From Gammaproteobacteria bacterium (GTDB lineage: Bacteria; Pseudomonadota; Gammaproteobacteria; JAADHQ01), in assembly GCA_011052215.1 (NCBI GenBank), contig DRJK01000117.1:1-34281 (forward strand): 34,281 nt of DNA. The letters run 5' to 3'. The notes beneath the pieces were generated by a model. It saw only the letters and a program-made list of their open reading frames with translations, was not told where the DNA came from and did no database searches. Both the position numbers and the translations under genes were made by a program. Every line of letters begins with the position of its first letter. Positions within the stretch are counted from its first letter, which is position 1. This document shows positions 1 through 8,799 of the stretch, in pieces.

Positions 1-182
1 AACCGGCAAGCCTGATCAAGACACGCAAAACATGCCATCCATGGCGGCTCGGCTGCCGCGTCCGTGCGGCAGACGGTCTTGATCAGGCTTACCGGTTCCA
101 TGCCCGGATTGCGGGTTAGCCCGAAACGCACTTGCCGCGTACATTTCAACTATATTCGTTACATGTTAACGGAACAGTCGTG
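1..182 (-). mobile_element. MITE-like repeat, copy 1 (truncated by window start)
   Basis: Right part of a 232-237 bp repeat present five times in the window. A 22-bp stem (1-22 with 76-97) encloses a 53-nt loop. The outer arm (about 104-182) ends in GTTAACGGAACAG, one base off the family end GTTAACGGGACAG. By its flank this copy lies in minus orientation like copy 3, but its loop reads in the plus orientation, as in copies 2, 4 and 5. No transposase is encoded. The ORF at 64-246 is an artefact of the repeat. Confidence 0.85.
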
Positions 183-404
183 CATTCACATACCGATAAT
201 TCCTGAGTATAAATATAGGTTATTTTTATCTTTCCCGGGAAAATAAATTAACAATTTACTGATATCCATCCATTAAATTTGTTTAAATATGATTTATTTT
301 ATTCATGTGGAGGCAGTCGTGCGCCGAAATGTAAATTATTGTTAAAGGCTGCCGATATACTCTTGTGGGTAAGTATTATTTCTTAACAGCAGGTCGAGTG
401 TCGT

Positions 405-1541
405 ATGAAAGAGGATAGCAGGGTAAAGTCTGGTGATATAACGCCTGGAGAGAAATTGCCATGGCCCATGTTTGATTGTGAGGGGCGGCTATTGCTTAAA
501 AAGGGAACGGTGGTTACTGATATAGATCAGGTAAACAAGCTGATCAGTAGAGGGCTTTACAGAAAGCAAAAGATCATAAAACCATCTGATGGCACAGAAC
601 CTGAAAAATTAAAAAAGTCCAACGATACGACAAGCCCGTTTTTCGCTATTGATGAGTTGATTGGCCATTTATCTGACGTGTTTGCCTCAATATTGGCAGG
701 TACGGAGAATACGGAAAATTCTGTTTTACGTTTATGTGCCCATATTCAGTTATTGTGCAAAATTGATGCCGATGCAATGATCGGCTCGGTGCACTTGCAA
801 CATGCCCGGAAATATACCCTTCGTCATCCTGTTCATGTCGCTATTCTGTCTGAATTGGTTGGTGCAAGGATGGGGCTTTCAACACAGGTGCGGGCATCAG
901 TTCTGGCGGCAGGCCTGACTGCAAATTTGTCGATGATTGATTTACAGGAAGATCTTTATTACCAGGAAACAGCGCCAACACCTGAGCAGATGCAGGTAAT
1001 CAGAAACCACCCGGATGAGTCGGTAAGGGTACTGGAAAAAACGGGGATTCGTGATAATTTATGGTTGGAAATAATCAAGCAGCACCATGAAAGTGTCAAT
1101 AGTAACGGTTATCCGGATGCCCTGAAGGATGACCAGATATGCAAGGAGGCACAATTGGTGAGTATCGCTGATCGTTATTCTGCATTGGTCTCTGCTCGAG
1201 GCTACAGGGACCCAAGAATATCCGGTGACACACTTAAAGAATTCTTTATGAAGAAATGTGAGTATTGCAGTGAGGAGATGACATTATTTTTTATCAAGGA
1301 GATGAGCATCTGGCCGCCAGGGTCCATCGTCTTGCTTGCCAATGGCGAGGTTGCCATTGTTACCAAGCGCAGCAGTCAGTCGATGTGGCCAATTGTGCGA
1401 AGTATAATTGGCCCGGGCGGCAGTCCCTATGCGCAGCCATATAAAAGAGATACCAGCCTTGAGGAATATCGCATTAAATCAAATATGCGGATTAGAAGAG
1501 ATATGCCGCTGAATCTTTCCAGGATTTGGGGATACAGCTAG
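405..1541 (+). CDS. Degenerate HD-GYP-type protein
   Basis: The 378-aa protein has the layout of cytoplasmic HD-GYP proteins, which hydrolyse cyclic di-GMP. The N-terminal segment (about 18-55) resembles the LPWPMFD...GRLLLKKG lead-in seen in that family. The HD-GYP region spans about 130-270, and the tail (about 300-345) has the WPPGSIVLLANGEVAIV pattern. H141, H202, H227/H228, the GYP triplet (235-237) and D256 are visible. The defining HD doublet, expected as LLHDIG, reads GLTANLS at about 170-176, and the residues before GYP are VNSN rather than WDGS. The metal centre is therefore probably incomplete, and the protein may bind c-di-GMP or signal without cleaving it. It stands alone and is convergent with ccmI, 19 bases away. 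The start at 405 follows a purine-rich AGGTCGAG. Confidence 0.8.
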   Translation: MKEDSRVKSGDITPGEKLPWPMFDCEGRLLLKKGTVVTDIDQVNKLISRGLYRKQKIIKPSDGTEPEKLKKSNDTTSPFFAIDELIGHLSDVFASILAGTENTENSVLRLCAHIQLLCKIDADAMIGSVHLQHARKYTLRHPVHVAILSELVGARMGLSTQVRASVLAAGLTANLSMIDLQEDLYYQETAPTPEQMQVIRNHPDESVRVLEKTGIRDNLWLEIIKQHHESVNSNGYPDALKDDQICKEAQLVSIADRYSALVSARGYRDPRISGDTLKEFFMKKCEYCSEEMTLFFIKEMSIWPPGSIVLLANGEVAIVTKRSSQSMWPIVRSIIGPGGSPYAQPYKRDTSLEEYRIKSNMRIRRDMPLNLSRIWGYS

Positions 1542-1560
1542 CCTGCATTTTTTATTAAAA

Positions 1561-2832
1561 TCAAGGTACTATTTTATTGATATTCAACTGCAAGGCATTT
1601 TTGTCTTTCGTATTAACTTCCAGGTTGTCGCTTGCCAGGTCGCCGCTTTGAGTGATGGCATTGCCTGATTTCGAGATTCTCGCACTGATTACAACCCGGT
1701 CAAAAGCGGACAATTTCATTTGCGGCATCATTGCCATGCTGTCATCGAGAGTAAAATCAAAGGGTAGATCCTTGACCTGTTTACGGACGACAGCAAGTGG
1801 CATCCTCGGTCCCCTGGCGGCACGGGCATAGACAAATACGGTGTCAGTTGGGCCGGCTTTGCCTGCTATTCCTTTATCCAGCTGGACGCGACCCTTTATG
1901 ATCACTGCTGTAGCGGCGGGCTGCCGTTTTTCAGGTTGCTTGTTTGTGGATTGCGGCTGTATACCCAACCGTTTTTGCGCATCGGCGATATTGTTGCCAA
2001 TCATTTTGTAATCTTTTGATTCCTGAGGCACCAGTTTTAGTAGAATCTTCCAGAAACGGATCGCGGTGCTGTATTCCTTTTTCTGGTAATGGTATGTGCC
2101 GGCCAGCCACAATGCTTTCGGATGTCGGGGTTGCAGCGAAAGGGCACGTTTGATGAATTTATAGGGCCTGCCCTGCAGACTGCCTTTCTGGTTAACGGCA
2201 GCAATATCGGCATAATCGGCCCAGACATCCGGGTCATTGTCCGCCAGTCGGGCTAGTTGCTGATAGGCATTCTCAGCCTTGGTAAACTGGCGGGTTTGCA
2301 TGTACGAACGTGCCAGTAAATACCAGCCTTGTGCATTGTCAGGTTCCTGTTCAAGTCGTTGTTCCAGCTTGGTGACCATCTCTTCCAGGCTTTGTATAGC
2401 CTGCCCCGGCTTTGCCGGTTTGCCATGTGCCGCGTTGGATTGTGGAGCAGGGCCTTTGAAATTAAGGGCCTCGGGACTCCCCAGATACAGATACAGACCA
2501 ACCGACAGGGCAGGGATGAGCAATGCAACTGTAAGCAGGCTTGCGGTACTACGTTGGTTGTTAAGTATTGTTTCCGATTTATTATCGGGTACGTCAAGAA
2601 TTAACTGCTTTTCCAGATCCTGCTGGGCAATGCTGTATTCCTCCCGGCTTATCTGATTATCGTTCAGGTCAGTATCAAGTTCCGTTAGTCGTTGATTGTA
2701 TATGTCCAGGTTAACCTGGCTGATATGCACCTGTTCGGCCTCCGGTTTGCGGAGCAAAGGACGAATCACAGTAAATAATGCTGCGAGCAGCATGATTGCT
2801 GCAAGAATAGCGAAACTAGTCATTTTTACCAT
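1561..2832 (-). CDS. ccmI: Cytochrome c maturation protein CcmI (TPR apocytochrome chaperone)
   Basis: CcmI holds apocytochrome c in the periplasm and presents it to the CcmF/CcmH haem ligation complex. The 423-aa protein has an N-terminal membrane helix, a short acidic coiled-coil-like segment (about 35-80), a second helix near 100-117, TPR repeats (about 150-280) and a C-terminal beta-rich domain (about 310-420, with GRVQLDKG and VFVYARA) as in full-length CcmI. It is the last gene of the ccm operon, and its first bases overlap the end of ccmH. The ATG at 2823 (MTSFAIL) is an alternative start, but the first ATG keeps tight coupling to ccmH. No clear terminator hairpin is visible after the stop. 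Confidence 0.95.
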   Translation of the reverse strand: MVKMTSFAILAAIMLLAALFTVIRPLLRKPEAEQVHISQVNLDIYNQRLTELDTDLNDNQISREEYSIAQQDLEKQLILDVPDNKSETILNNQRSTASLLTVALLIPALSVGLYLYLGSPEALNFKGPAPQSNAAHGKPAKPGQAIQSLEEMVTKLEQRLEQEPDNAQGWYLLARSYMQTRQFTKAENAYQQLARLADNDPDVWADYADIAAVNQKGSLQGRPYKFIKRALSLQPRHPKALWLAGTYHYQKKEYSTAIRFWKILLKLVPQESKDYKMIGNNIADAQKRLGIQPQSTNKQPEKRQPAATAVIIKGRVQLDKGIAGKAGPTDTVFVYARAARGPRMPLAVVRKQVKDLPFDFTLDDSMAMMPQMKLSAFDRVVISARISKSGNAITQSGDLASDNLEVNTKDKNALQLNINKIVP

Positions 2833-3298
2833 CCTGTCGGTCTTTCAATAGGGCTTGTATGCGCTCATGTTCGCCATCACTGATATCTTCTGAAGGTGCA
2901 TTCATTTTTTTACGAATGTTGAAAAACAGTATACTGATAGCAATGAGTATCAGGATAAGCGGCCCGGCCCAGAGTAAATAAGTACTGCCCTTTACCGGTG
3001 GATTATACAAGACAAATTCTGTGAACCTGTCAACCATGAATGCCTTGATTTGTTTATCGGATTTACCCTCCTGAATCATTTTATAGACCTTGTCACGCAG
3101 GTCTTTTGCGAGATCTGCATTGGAGGCGGCGATCGTCTGATTTTGGCAAACCGTGCAGCGGAGTTGGCCAATCAGGTTGTAAAATCTTTCTTTTTTTACC
3201 GGGTCATCAAATTTGTAGATATTGATGGCAGCCTGTGAGGCGAGGTGAGACAGAGAAAGGCTTAAAGCAACAAGAAACAGGAGTAGTTGTCTCATCAT
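2816..3298 (-). CDS. ccmH: Cytochrome c maturation protein CcmH (LRCxxCQN thioredox subunit)
   Basis: CcmH reduces the CxxCH cysteines of apocytochrome c before haem attachment and acts in the periplasm anchored to the inner membrane. The 160-aa protein has a signal peptide (about 1-23), the family motif LRCTVCQN (C48 and C51) and a C-terminal membrane helix (about 107-127). This is the short CcmH/CcmL form, with CcmI encoded separately. Its ATG overlaps the ccmG stop by 4 bases and its 3' end overlaps ccmI by 17, so the genes are translationally coupled. Confidence 0.96.
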   Translation of the reverse strand: MMRQLLLFLVALSLSLSHLASQAAINIYKFDDPVKKERFYNLIGQLRCTVCQNQTIAASNADLAKDLRDKVYKMIQEGKSDKQIKAFMVDRFTEFVLYNPPVKGSTYLLWAGPLILILIAISILFFNIRKKMNAPSEDISDGEHERIQALLKDRQDGKND

Positions 3299-3825
3299 TC
3301 TTTTTCCAGCTTGTTAATCAATGGCAGAATTTCCTTGTTCAGTACATCATCTGTGACCGGGCCGATATGTTTGTAGCGGATAATACCTTTTTTATCCACC
3401 AGAAATGTTTCGGGTACCCCGTACACACCCCAGTCAATACCAACGGCACCACTGAGATCACTGGCGCTACTGATATAGGGGTCTCCAAGTAGTTGTAGCC
3501 AGCGCAAGGCGTCAGATCGATCATCTTTGTAGTTGAGACCATAGATAAGTGCACGGTGTTGTTTTACAAACTTGACGATTAACGGGTGTTCATCACGACA
3601 GGCACTGCACCATGATGCCCAGACATTAAACAATGTCACCTTGTTGAGAAATATTTCCTGGCTGATCATCTTGTCGGGATCTTTTACTGTAGGCAGGTTA
3701 AATTCAGGTGCAGGTTTGTTGATTAGGGGCGATGGTATTTCTTTTGGGTCACGGGTCAGGCCGTAACCCAGTAATACTACCAGAATAACAAAAGCGGAAA
3801 ATGGCAGAAGTGCGCGTAGTTTCAT
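3295..3825 (-). CDS. ccmG: Thiol:disulfide interchange protein CcmG (DsbE)
   Basis: A membrane-anchored periplasmic thioredoxin that passes reductant from DsbD/CcdA to CcmH and apocytochrome c. The 176-aa protein has an N-terminal membrane anchor (about 7-22), a thioredoxin fold with the redox motif WCSAC (C73, C76) and the cis-proline loop YGVPET. Length and motifs are normal for the family. Its ATG overlaps the last base of the ccmF stop codon and its end overlaps ccmH by 4 bases. Confidence 0.96.
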   Translation of the reverse strand: MKLRALLPFSAFVILVVLLGYGLTRDPKEIPSPLINKPAPEFNLPTVKDPDKMISQEIFLNKVTLFNVWASWCSACRDEHPLIVKFVKQHRALIYGLNYKDDRSDALRWLQLLGDPYISSASDLSGAVGIDWGVYGVPETFLVDKKGIIRYKHIGPVTDDVLNKEILPLINKLEKE

Positions 3826-5780
3826 TATTGTACTACCTCTCCGACAGTAAGTTTCTTTTTGAAGCGATAGCGTTTATCACTCAACGCGAGAAGGCCACCG
3901 AAGGCCATTATAAGGGTACCGAGCCAGATCCATCGAATAAGAGGTTTGTACTGGATGCGTACACTCCATTCTCCGTTTCCGAGTGGCTCGCCAAGTGCGA
4001 TAAACAGGTCACGCATCAGGTTGCCATCTATGCCAGCCTCGGTCATTGGGCTGCGTTGAACAAGGTACAGTCGCTTCTGTGGTTTGAGTGTGGTGATTTC
4101 CTGCTGGTTTTTACTGACTACAATGGTGCCTTCCTGTGCGCGGTAATTGGGGCCGTTGACTTCCTGTGTACCCTTGAACTGGAAGTTGTAACCCGCCATG
4201 TCCAATGTGCTGCCAGGCTCCATGCGAATATCTTTTTCTTCGCTGTAGTTGCTGGCGAAGGTTGCCCCCAGCATGAAAACGGCTACACCTATATGGGCAA
4301 AAAACATACCATAGTAGCTGAGCGGTATCTTGGCCAGTGCAGCAAATTTGCGGGGCTTGTTTTGTACATGTTTATACAAATTGAGAAATGAACCGCCTGT
4401 TATCCAGGTAAACAGGGCTATCACCATTGCAACAGGCCAGCTAATTGTTGCCAGTATGAAGTAGCTGGCGATACCGGTAAGCAGTGAAATGATAAACAGG
4501 ATTTTTACACTATTGAGCAAGTCAGCTAATGAATGCTTTTTCCATCGGGTTAATGGTCCGACTGCCAGCAAAAAAACCAGTGGTAGCATAAATAATGTAA
4601 ACATAAAATTAAAGTAGGGCATACCTACTGATATTTTTCCTGCTCCCATGGCATCCAGTACCATCGGGTACAATGTTCCAAGCAGGATAGTGGCGCAAAC
4701 TACAATCAGCAGGACATTATTAACAAGTAGAAGTGTTTCACGAGATAACAGGCTGAAACGCCCGGCACTACGAATATCATTGGCTTTAAAGGCATAGAGT
4801 AATAGTGAACCACCGATGACAACACCCAGAAAAACCAGGATAAAAATACCACGTGTCGGGTCAGTCGCAAAGGCATGTACAGACGTGACAACACCGGAGC
4901 GTACCAGGAAGGTACCTAGCAGGCTTAATGAAAAGGCAAGAATCGCCAGCATGACTGTCCAGCTTTTAAAGCTGCCGCGTTTTTCGGTGACGGCCAATGA
5001 ATGGATCAGTGCCGTACCCACCAGCCAGGGCATGAACGATGCATTTTCAACCGGGTCCCAGAACCACCAGCCGCCCCAGCCCAGTTCGTAATAGGCCCAC
5101 CAGCTTCCCAGGGCAATACCGATTGTGAGAAAACACCAGGCCATTGTAGTCCAGGGACGGGACCAACGTGCCCAGGCACTATCCAGTTTACCGCCTAGTA
5201 ATGCCGCGATTGCGAAAGCAAAGGCGACTGAAAAACCAACATAACCCATGTATAGCATGGGTGGATGAATGATCAGACCGAAATCCTGTAACAGCGGGTT
5301 AAGGTCCCGACCTTCAACGGCTGCAGGCAACAGACGATCAAACGGATTGGAGGTGAACAACATAAATAGCAGGAAGCCGATACTGATCAGGCCCATGACA
5401 CCCAAAACACGGGCAACCATGGTTTGAGGTAAATGGCGGCTGAAGAGTGTTACCGCTAATGTCCAGATACCCAGAATCAGGGCCCAGAGCAACAGCGAGC
5501 CTTCATGTGAACCCCAGACTGCCGAGATTCGATATTGTATCGGCAACAGGGAATTGGAATTTTTTGCGACATAAAGAACAGAGAAATCATTCTGGATAAA
5601 AGCGGTTGTCAGGCTTGCAAATGCAATCAGCAGAAAAATAAACTGGCCGCGTGCGGCGGGTTTAGCAACGGCCATCCAGCGGGGTTTATTCAGTTGTGTG
5701 CCTGCCAGCGGGAAAAATGCCTGCGCGATGGCAAGGCACAGAGCAATGATCAGCGCAAAGTGACCGAGTTCAGGAATCAT
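3825..5780 (-). CDS. ccmF: Cytochrome c haem lyase subunit CcmF
   Basis: CcmF is the large inner-membrane protein that takes haem from holo-CcmE and ligates it to apocytochrome c. The 651-aa length is typical. The sequence is rich in membrane helices and carries the haem-handling tryptophan-rich WWD motif GGWWFWDPVENASFMPWL, preceded by a conserved SHEGSLLLWA segment. A long periplasmic domain lies near the C-terminus (about 515-615), before a last helix. The gene starts three bases after the ccmE stop and abuts ccmG. The long plus-strand ORFs here (3801-4391, 5535-6341) are shadows. Confidence 0.97.
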   Translation of the reverse strand: MIPELGHFALIIALCLAIAQAFFPLAGTQLNKPRWMAVAKPAARGQFIFLLIAFASLTTAFIQNDFSVLYVAKNSNSLLPIQYRISAVWGSHEGSLLLWALILGIWTLAVTLFSRHLPQTMVARVLGVMGLISIGFLLFMLFTSNPFDRLLPAAVEGRDLNPLLQDFGLIIHPPMLYMGYVGFSVAFAFAIAALLGGKLDSAWARWSRPWTTMAWCFLTIGIALGSWWAYYELGWGGWWFWDPVENASFMPWLVGTALIHSLAVTEKRGSFKSWTVMLAILAFSLSLLGTFLVRSGVVTSVHAFATDPTRGIFILVFLGVVIGGSLLLYAFKANDIRSAGRFSLLSRETLLLVNNVLLIVVCATILLGTLYPMVLDAMGAGKISVGMPYFNFMFTLFMLPLVFLLAVGPLTRWKKHSLADLLNSVKILFIISLLTGIASYFILATISWPVAMVIALFTWITGGSFLNLYKHVQNKPRKFAALAKIPLSYYGMFFAHIGVAVFMLGATFASNYSEEKDIRMEPGSTLDMAGYNFQFKGTQEVNGPNYRAQEGTIVVSKNQQEITTLKPQKRLYLVQRSPMTEAGIDGNLMRDLFIALGEPLGNGEWSVRIQYKPLIRWIWLGTLIMAFGGLLALSDKRYRFKKKLTVGEVVQ

Positions 5781-5783
5781 GTA

Positions 5784-6233
5784 TTATTGACCTTTTGGTT
5801 TTTTATCGATGCCTTTGGGTTTCATTGCAGCTGCAACCTCGGGTGGCATGTAGTTTTCATCGTGTTTGGCCAGTACTTCGCTGGCAATAAAAACACCGTC
5901 CGAAGCAATTTTTCCCTGGGCGACAATACCCTGTCCTTCCCGGAACAGGTCAGGCAGGATACCTTTGTATGCAACGGTCAGATTTTTTTCGTTATCGTGT
6001 ATAACAAACCTGACTGTCAGGCCATCCTTGTCACGTTTGAGGCTGCCTTCCTGCACCATGCCCCCGGCACGGAAATACCTGTTTTTTGGTGCTTCACCCG
6101 CAGCTATCTGGCTGGGCGAATAGAAAAACATCAGGTTCTTGTTAAAAGCGGTCAGTGCCAGTGTGGCAGCCGTTCCGACGCCCAGTACAATGAGCAGAAC
6201 CATCATCAGTCTGCGTTTACGTTTGGGTGTCAT
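5784..6233 (-). CDS. ccmE: Haem chaperone CcmE
   Basis: CcmE is a periplasmic haem chaperone, anchored by one N-terminal helix, that carries covalently bound haem from CcmC to CcmF. I start it at the ATG at 6233 (MTPKRKRRLM), giving 149 aa; the longer ORF in the track runs back through ccmD. A basic N-terminus is followed by a membrane helix (about 9-30) and an OB-fold domain. The haem-binding motif HxxxY is present as HDENY (H124, Y128). The ATG overlaps the ccmD stop in an ATGA arrangement. Confidence 0.96.
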   Translation of the reverse strand: MTPKRKRRLMMVLLIVLGVGTAATLALTAFNKNLMFFYSPSQIAAGEAPKNRYFRAGGMVQEGSLKRDKDGLTVRFVIHDNEKNLTVAYKGILPDLFREGQGIVAQGKIASDGVFIASEVLAKHDENYMPPEVAAAMKPKGIDKKPKGQ

Positions 6234-6397
6234 GATGCAGATTCCCTTTTGATTGTCTTGTGTATGCGGCGCAGTAATTGTTTTCTGCGTCTTATTGGCA
6301 GAACGATATGCAGTACCAGCAGCAGCAGGGTAAGGCCATAGGAGGTCCATACGTGGAAGGCATAGCCCCCCATATAAAAAAACTCATTCAGACTCAT
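6230..6397 (-). CDS. ccmD: Cytochrome c maturation protein CcmD (small membrane subunit, not in ORF track)
   Basis: This 55-aa reading frame was found by translating the gap between ccmC and ccmE. It starts MSLNEFFYMGGYAFHVW, has one membrane helix (about 18-35) and ends in a basic cytoplasmic tail (IRRRKQLLRRIHKTIKR). That is the classic CcmD layout, including the GGYAxxVW start. CcmD helps release holo-CcmE from CcmABC. It overlaps ccmC by ATGA upstream and ccmE by ATGA downstream, so it is certainly part of the operon. Confidence 0.95.
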   Translation of the reverse strand: MSLNEFFYMGGYAFHVWTSYGLTLLLLVLHIVLPIRRRKQLLRRIHKTIKRESAS

Positions 6398-7131
6398 AAA
6401 TTTTTCTCCTCTTCCCGGACCCAGTTTGAATTCTGGTCACGCTCCAGGATTTCATTGCGGGCAGTCATCATCAGAACGGTTGCAAAATAAAACTTGAATG
6501 CCGCTGTCATAACCATCAAAGGCCAGTACATGCTGGGATGCAGCGAAGAACCCTTGCCTACGCTGATGGATGCAACCTGATGTAACGTAAACCACCAGTT
6601 TACAGAAAAATGGATAATCGGTATGTTAACCAGCCCTACAATGGCGAGAATGGCGGCGGCGCGTGCCGCACTGGCACGATCCTCAATGGCCGAGTGCAGG
6701 GCCATGTAACCGATATACAGGAATAGCAATACCAGTTCCGATGTCAGCCTGGCATCCCATACCCACCAGGTACCCCAGGTTGGTTGCCCCCAGATGGCAC
6801 CCGTGACCAGTGCCAGAAAGGTAAAGGTGGCACCGATGGGTGCGCAGCTGTTGGCAATGACTTCAGAGAGTTTGGTTTTCCAGACAAGATGAATGGCCCC
6901 GGAGGCCGCCATTACAATATAGACAAACAAGGACATCCATGCCGCGGGTACGTGGATATAGAGGATTCTGTAGCTGTCTTTTTGCAGATAGTCGATTGGC
7001 GCAATGACCAGCCCCCAGTACAGACCAGTCAGGAAGAGTACCAGTGTGATGGCGCCGAACCAGGGCAGGAGCTTGCCGCTGAAGCGATAGAAATTTTTAA
7101 AAGAGGTTAGTCTTTTTATTGCCTTCCACAT
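6394..7131 (-). CDS. ccmC: Haem handling protein CcmC
   Basis: CcmC is an inner-membrane protein that presents haem to CcmE, working with the CcmAB transporter. The 245-aa protein has about six membrane helices and the tryptophan-rich motif WGTWWVWDARLTSE (about 119-132). Histidines at positions 60 and 184 match the two axial haem ligands known for the E. coli protein. Length is typical. The gene lies five bases after ccmB and overlaps ccmD by four. Confidence 0.96.
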   Translation of the reverse strand: MWKAIKRLTSFKNFYRFSGKLLPWFGAITLVLFLTGLYWGLVIAPIDYLQKDSYRILYIHVPAAWMSLFVYIVMAASGAIHLVWKTKLSEVIANSCAPIGATFTFLALVTGAIWGQPTWGTWWVWDARLTSELVLLFLYIGYMALHSAIEDRASAARAAAILAIVGLVNIPIIHFSVNWWFTLHQVASISVGKGSSLHPSMYWPLMVMTAAFKFYFATVLMMTARNEILERDQNSNWVREEEKNL

Positions 7132-7135
7132 AAAA

Positions 7136-7813
7136 TCAGACGCTCACTTTCAGGGCAGCCGCTGTTGCCAGGGGCGCAAGTGTTATTGCCAGTACCAGGA
7201 TGGCGGCCATCAACAGAAAATGCCCACTGGTATCCAATCCACCCAGTCCCACATCTACTGCGCCAGCCCCGAAAATCAGGACAGGAATATAAAGAGGTAA
7301 TATCAGCAGTGATAATAACATACCACCACGTTTGATACCCACGGTAAGGGCGACGCCGATCGAGCCGATCAGGCTCAAAACCGGGGTTCCTAACAGTAGA
7401 CTGATCATCAGCAAAATAATTCCATCGGCGGGCAGATGCAGGATGACCCCCAGCAAGGGTGACAGTAACATTAACGGGATTCCCGTTATAAGCCAGTGTA
7501 CCAGGATCTTCGCGTAGACCAGGACCGTGAATGGATGTGGGCCCAGGATTTGCTGTTCCAGGCTACCGTCCTCAAAATCCGAGCGAAAAACCCCATCCAG
7601 TGACAACATCGCAGCGAGCAGGGCCGTGACCCAGATGATGCCCGGTGCGATTTTCTCCAGTGTGTTGGGTTCCGGGCCAATTCCAAGCGGGAACAGACTG
7701 CAGGCCAGGATGAAAAAGAATAACGGGTTTGCCCATTCACTCTTGTTGCGCAATGCCAGGGTAAAATCCCTGCGTACCATGGCGTTGAAGGCCTTAAGGC
7801 TAGTGTTTGTCAT
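7136..7813 (-). CDS. ccmB: Haem exporter permease CcmB
   Basis: CcmB is the membrane subunit of the CcmAB ABC transporter, which powers release of holo-CcmE from CcmC. The 225-aa protein has six predicted helices and the family's N-terminal segment (FNAMVRRDFTLALRNKSEW) with the LFFF and SLFPLGIGPE patterns. The start overlaps the end of ccmA by 14 bases, so the two transporter subunits are translationally coupled. Confidence 0.95.
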   Translation of the reverse strand: MTNTSLKAFNAMVRRDFTLALRNKSEWANPLFFFILACSLFPLGIGPEPNTLEKIAPGIIWVTALLAAMLSLDGVFRSDFEDGSLEQQILGPHPFTVLVYAKILVHWLITGIPLMLLSPLLGVILHLPADGIILLMISLLLGTPVLSLIGSIGVALTVGIKRGGMLLSLLILPLYIPVLIFGAGAVDVGLGGLDTSGHFLLMAAILVLAITLAPLATAAALKVSV

Positions 7814-8450
7814 GGCCTATCCGCATGAACTGGATTTGTGAATGTTCAAGTGCAACCGGGTGGTGTGTGGTAAAGATAATCATGCCACCCTTGCTGCAAT
7901 GCCTGTCGAAACACCTTTCGAATAATTCACGGCCATCCGGGTCCAGTGCTGTGAAGGGCTCATCGAGTATCCATAACGGTGCCCGGGTCATGATCAGGCG
8001 CGCCAGCGCAAGCCTGCGTCCCTGACCCGCTGAAAGCTTGCGGGCGGGGCTTTCATCCTTTTCAAGCAGGCCAACCTGATCGAGTGCGCTGTCTATGCTG
8101 ATGTCTTCACGGGCATTTCCAAGGGATTGATAGAACGCCAGGTTTTCCTCACAGGTCAGATCGCCCTTGATACCATTCTGGTGTCCAATGTAGGACAGCC
8201 TGGTGTTATAGGAAATACGATCTTTCTGGATGGTGGTACCACACCAGATGACATGCCCGGCGGCCGGTAGCGCCAGCCCGCACAATATTCGCAACAGGCT
8301 GGTTTTACCGCACCCATTCGAGCCTTCAATCTGGACGACCTGTCCAGAAGTCAGTTCAAAGCTCAGGTCACGAAAAAGTTCGATTTCATTGCGTACGCAG
8401 GTGAGGTGATCTGCTTTTAGTGAAAGTGTTCCGGGTTCTACCAAATCCAT
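7800..8450 (-). CDS. ccmA: Haem exporter ATP-binding protein CcmA
   Basis: CcmA is the ATPase of the CcmAB complex and is cytoplasmic, bound to CcmB. The 216-aa protein has all ABC motifs: Walker A GSNGCGKT (43-50), signature LSAGQGRRLAL (about 139-149), Walker B LWILDEP and a switch histidine in FTTHHP. It is the first gene of the operon. The ATG at 8450 has only a weak ribosome-binding site, so the exact start is uncertain by a few codons. Confidence 0.95.
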   Translation of the reverse strand: MDLVEPGTLSLKADHLTCVRNEIELFRDLSFELTSGQVVQIEGSNGCGKTSLLRILCGLALPAAGHVIWCGTTIQKDRISYNTRLSYIGHQNGIKGDLTCEENLAFYQSLGNAREDISIDSALDQVGLLEKDESPARKLSAGQGRRLALARLIMTRAPLWILDEPFTALDPDGRELFERCFDRHCSKGGMIIFTTHHPVALEHSQIQFMRIGHDKH

Positions 8451-8495
8451 ACAGGGGCTTTATATATAAAAGGAATATCAAGTGCGTAAGGATAG

Positions 8496-8519
8496 CATGT
8501 ATTCCACACGGGATACATG
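8496..8519. promoter_or_regulatory. Inverted repeat upstream of ccmA
   Basis: Two 10-base arms, CATGTATTCC and GGGATACATG, are separated by ACAC and match at 9 of 10 positions. The site lies about 46 bases upstream of the ccmA start, in the expected promoter zone of the ccm operon, and could be an operator. No known regulator is assigned. Confidence 0.35.
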
Positions 8520-8790
8520 ACTATAATTTCTTTATTTACATAGGCTTAACATAAAATCCAGAGGGTTATCGATAGATAGAACCGAACACGGCAAGGAGTC
8601 GTCAACAAGGGAATGATTTCAGGTTGAAAGTCATATAATAGATAAATCAGGGGCGGGAGTGAATTATTCATTCACCCGAAACGCTGTACGCAGTGTCTGT
8701 CAAATTCTGTCATAAAATGGACGTGTCTCTGGAGACAGTTACAAAAATAGATCCGGAAATTTGAGACAACCCGCCCTTGAAACACCCTGT
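8520..8790. other. Non-coding stretch before repeat copy 2
   Basis: No gene is supported here. A small hairpin (GTGAAT/ATTCAC, near 8655-8675) is the only structure I see. The rest is AT-rich and probably contains the ccm promoter at its left end. Confidence 0.5.
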
Positions 8791-8799
8791 AAATCACAT

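Noticed and set aside
64-246. ORF in the left repeat copy
   Set aside because: It lies mostly within the repeat and similar frames occur in the other copies; there is no protein signal.
3801-4391. 196-aa plus-strand ORF
   Set aside because: It is antisense to the end of ccmF, which is certain.
5535-6341. 268-aa plus-strand ORF
   Set aside because: It is antisense to the ccmF start, ccmE and ccmD; Cys/Gln-rich composition fits a shadow frame.
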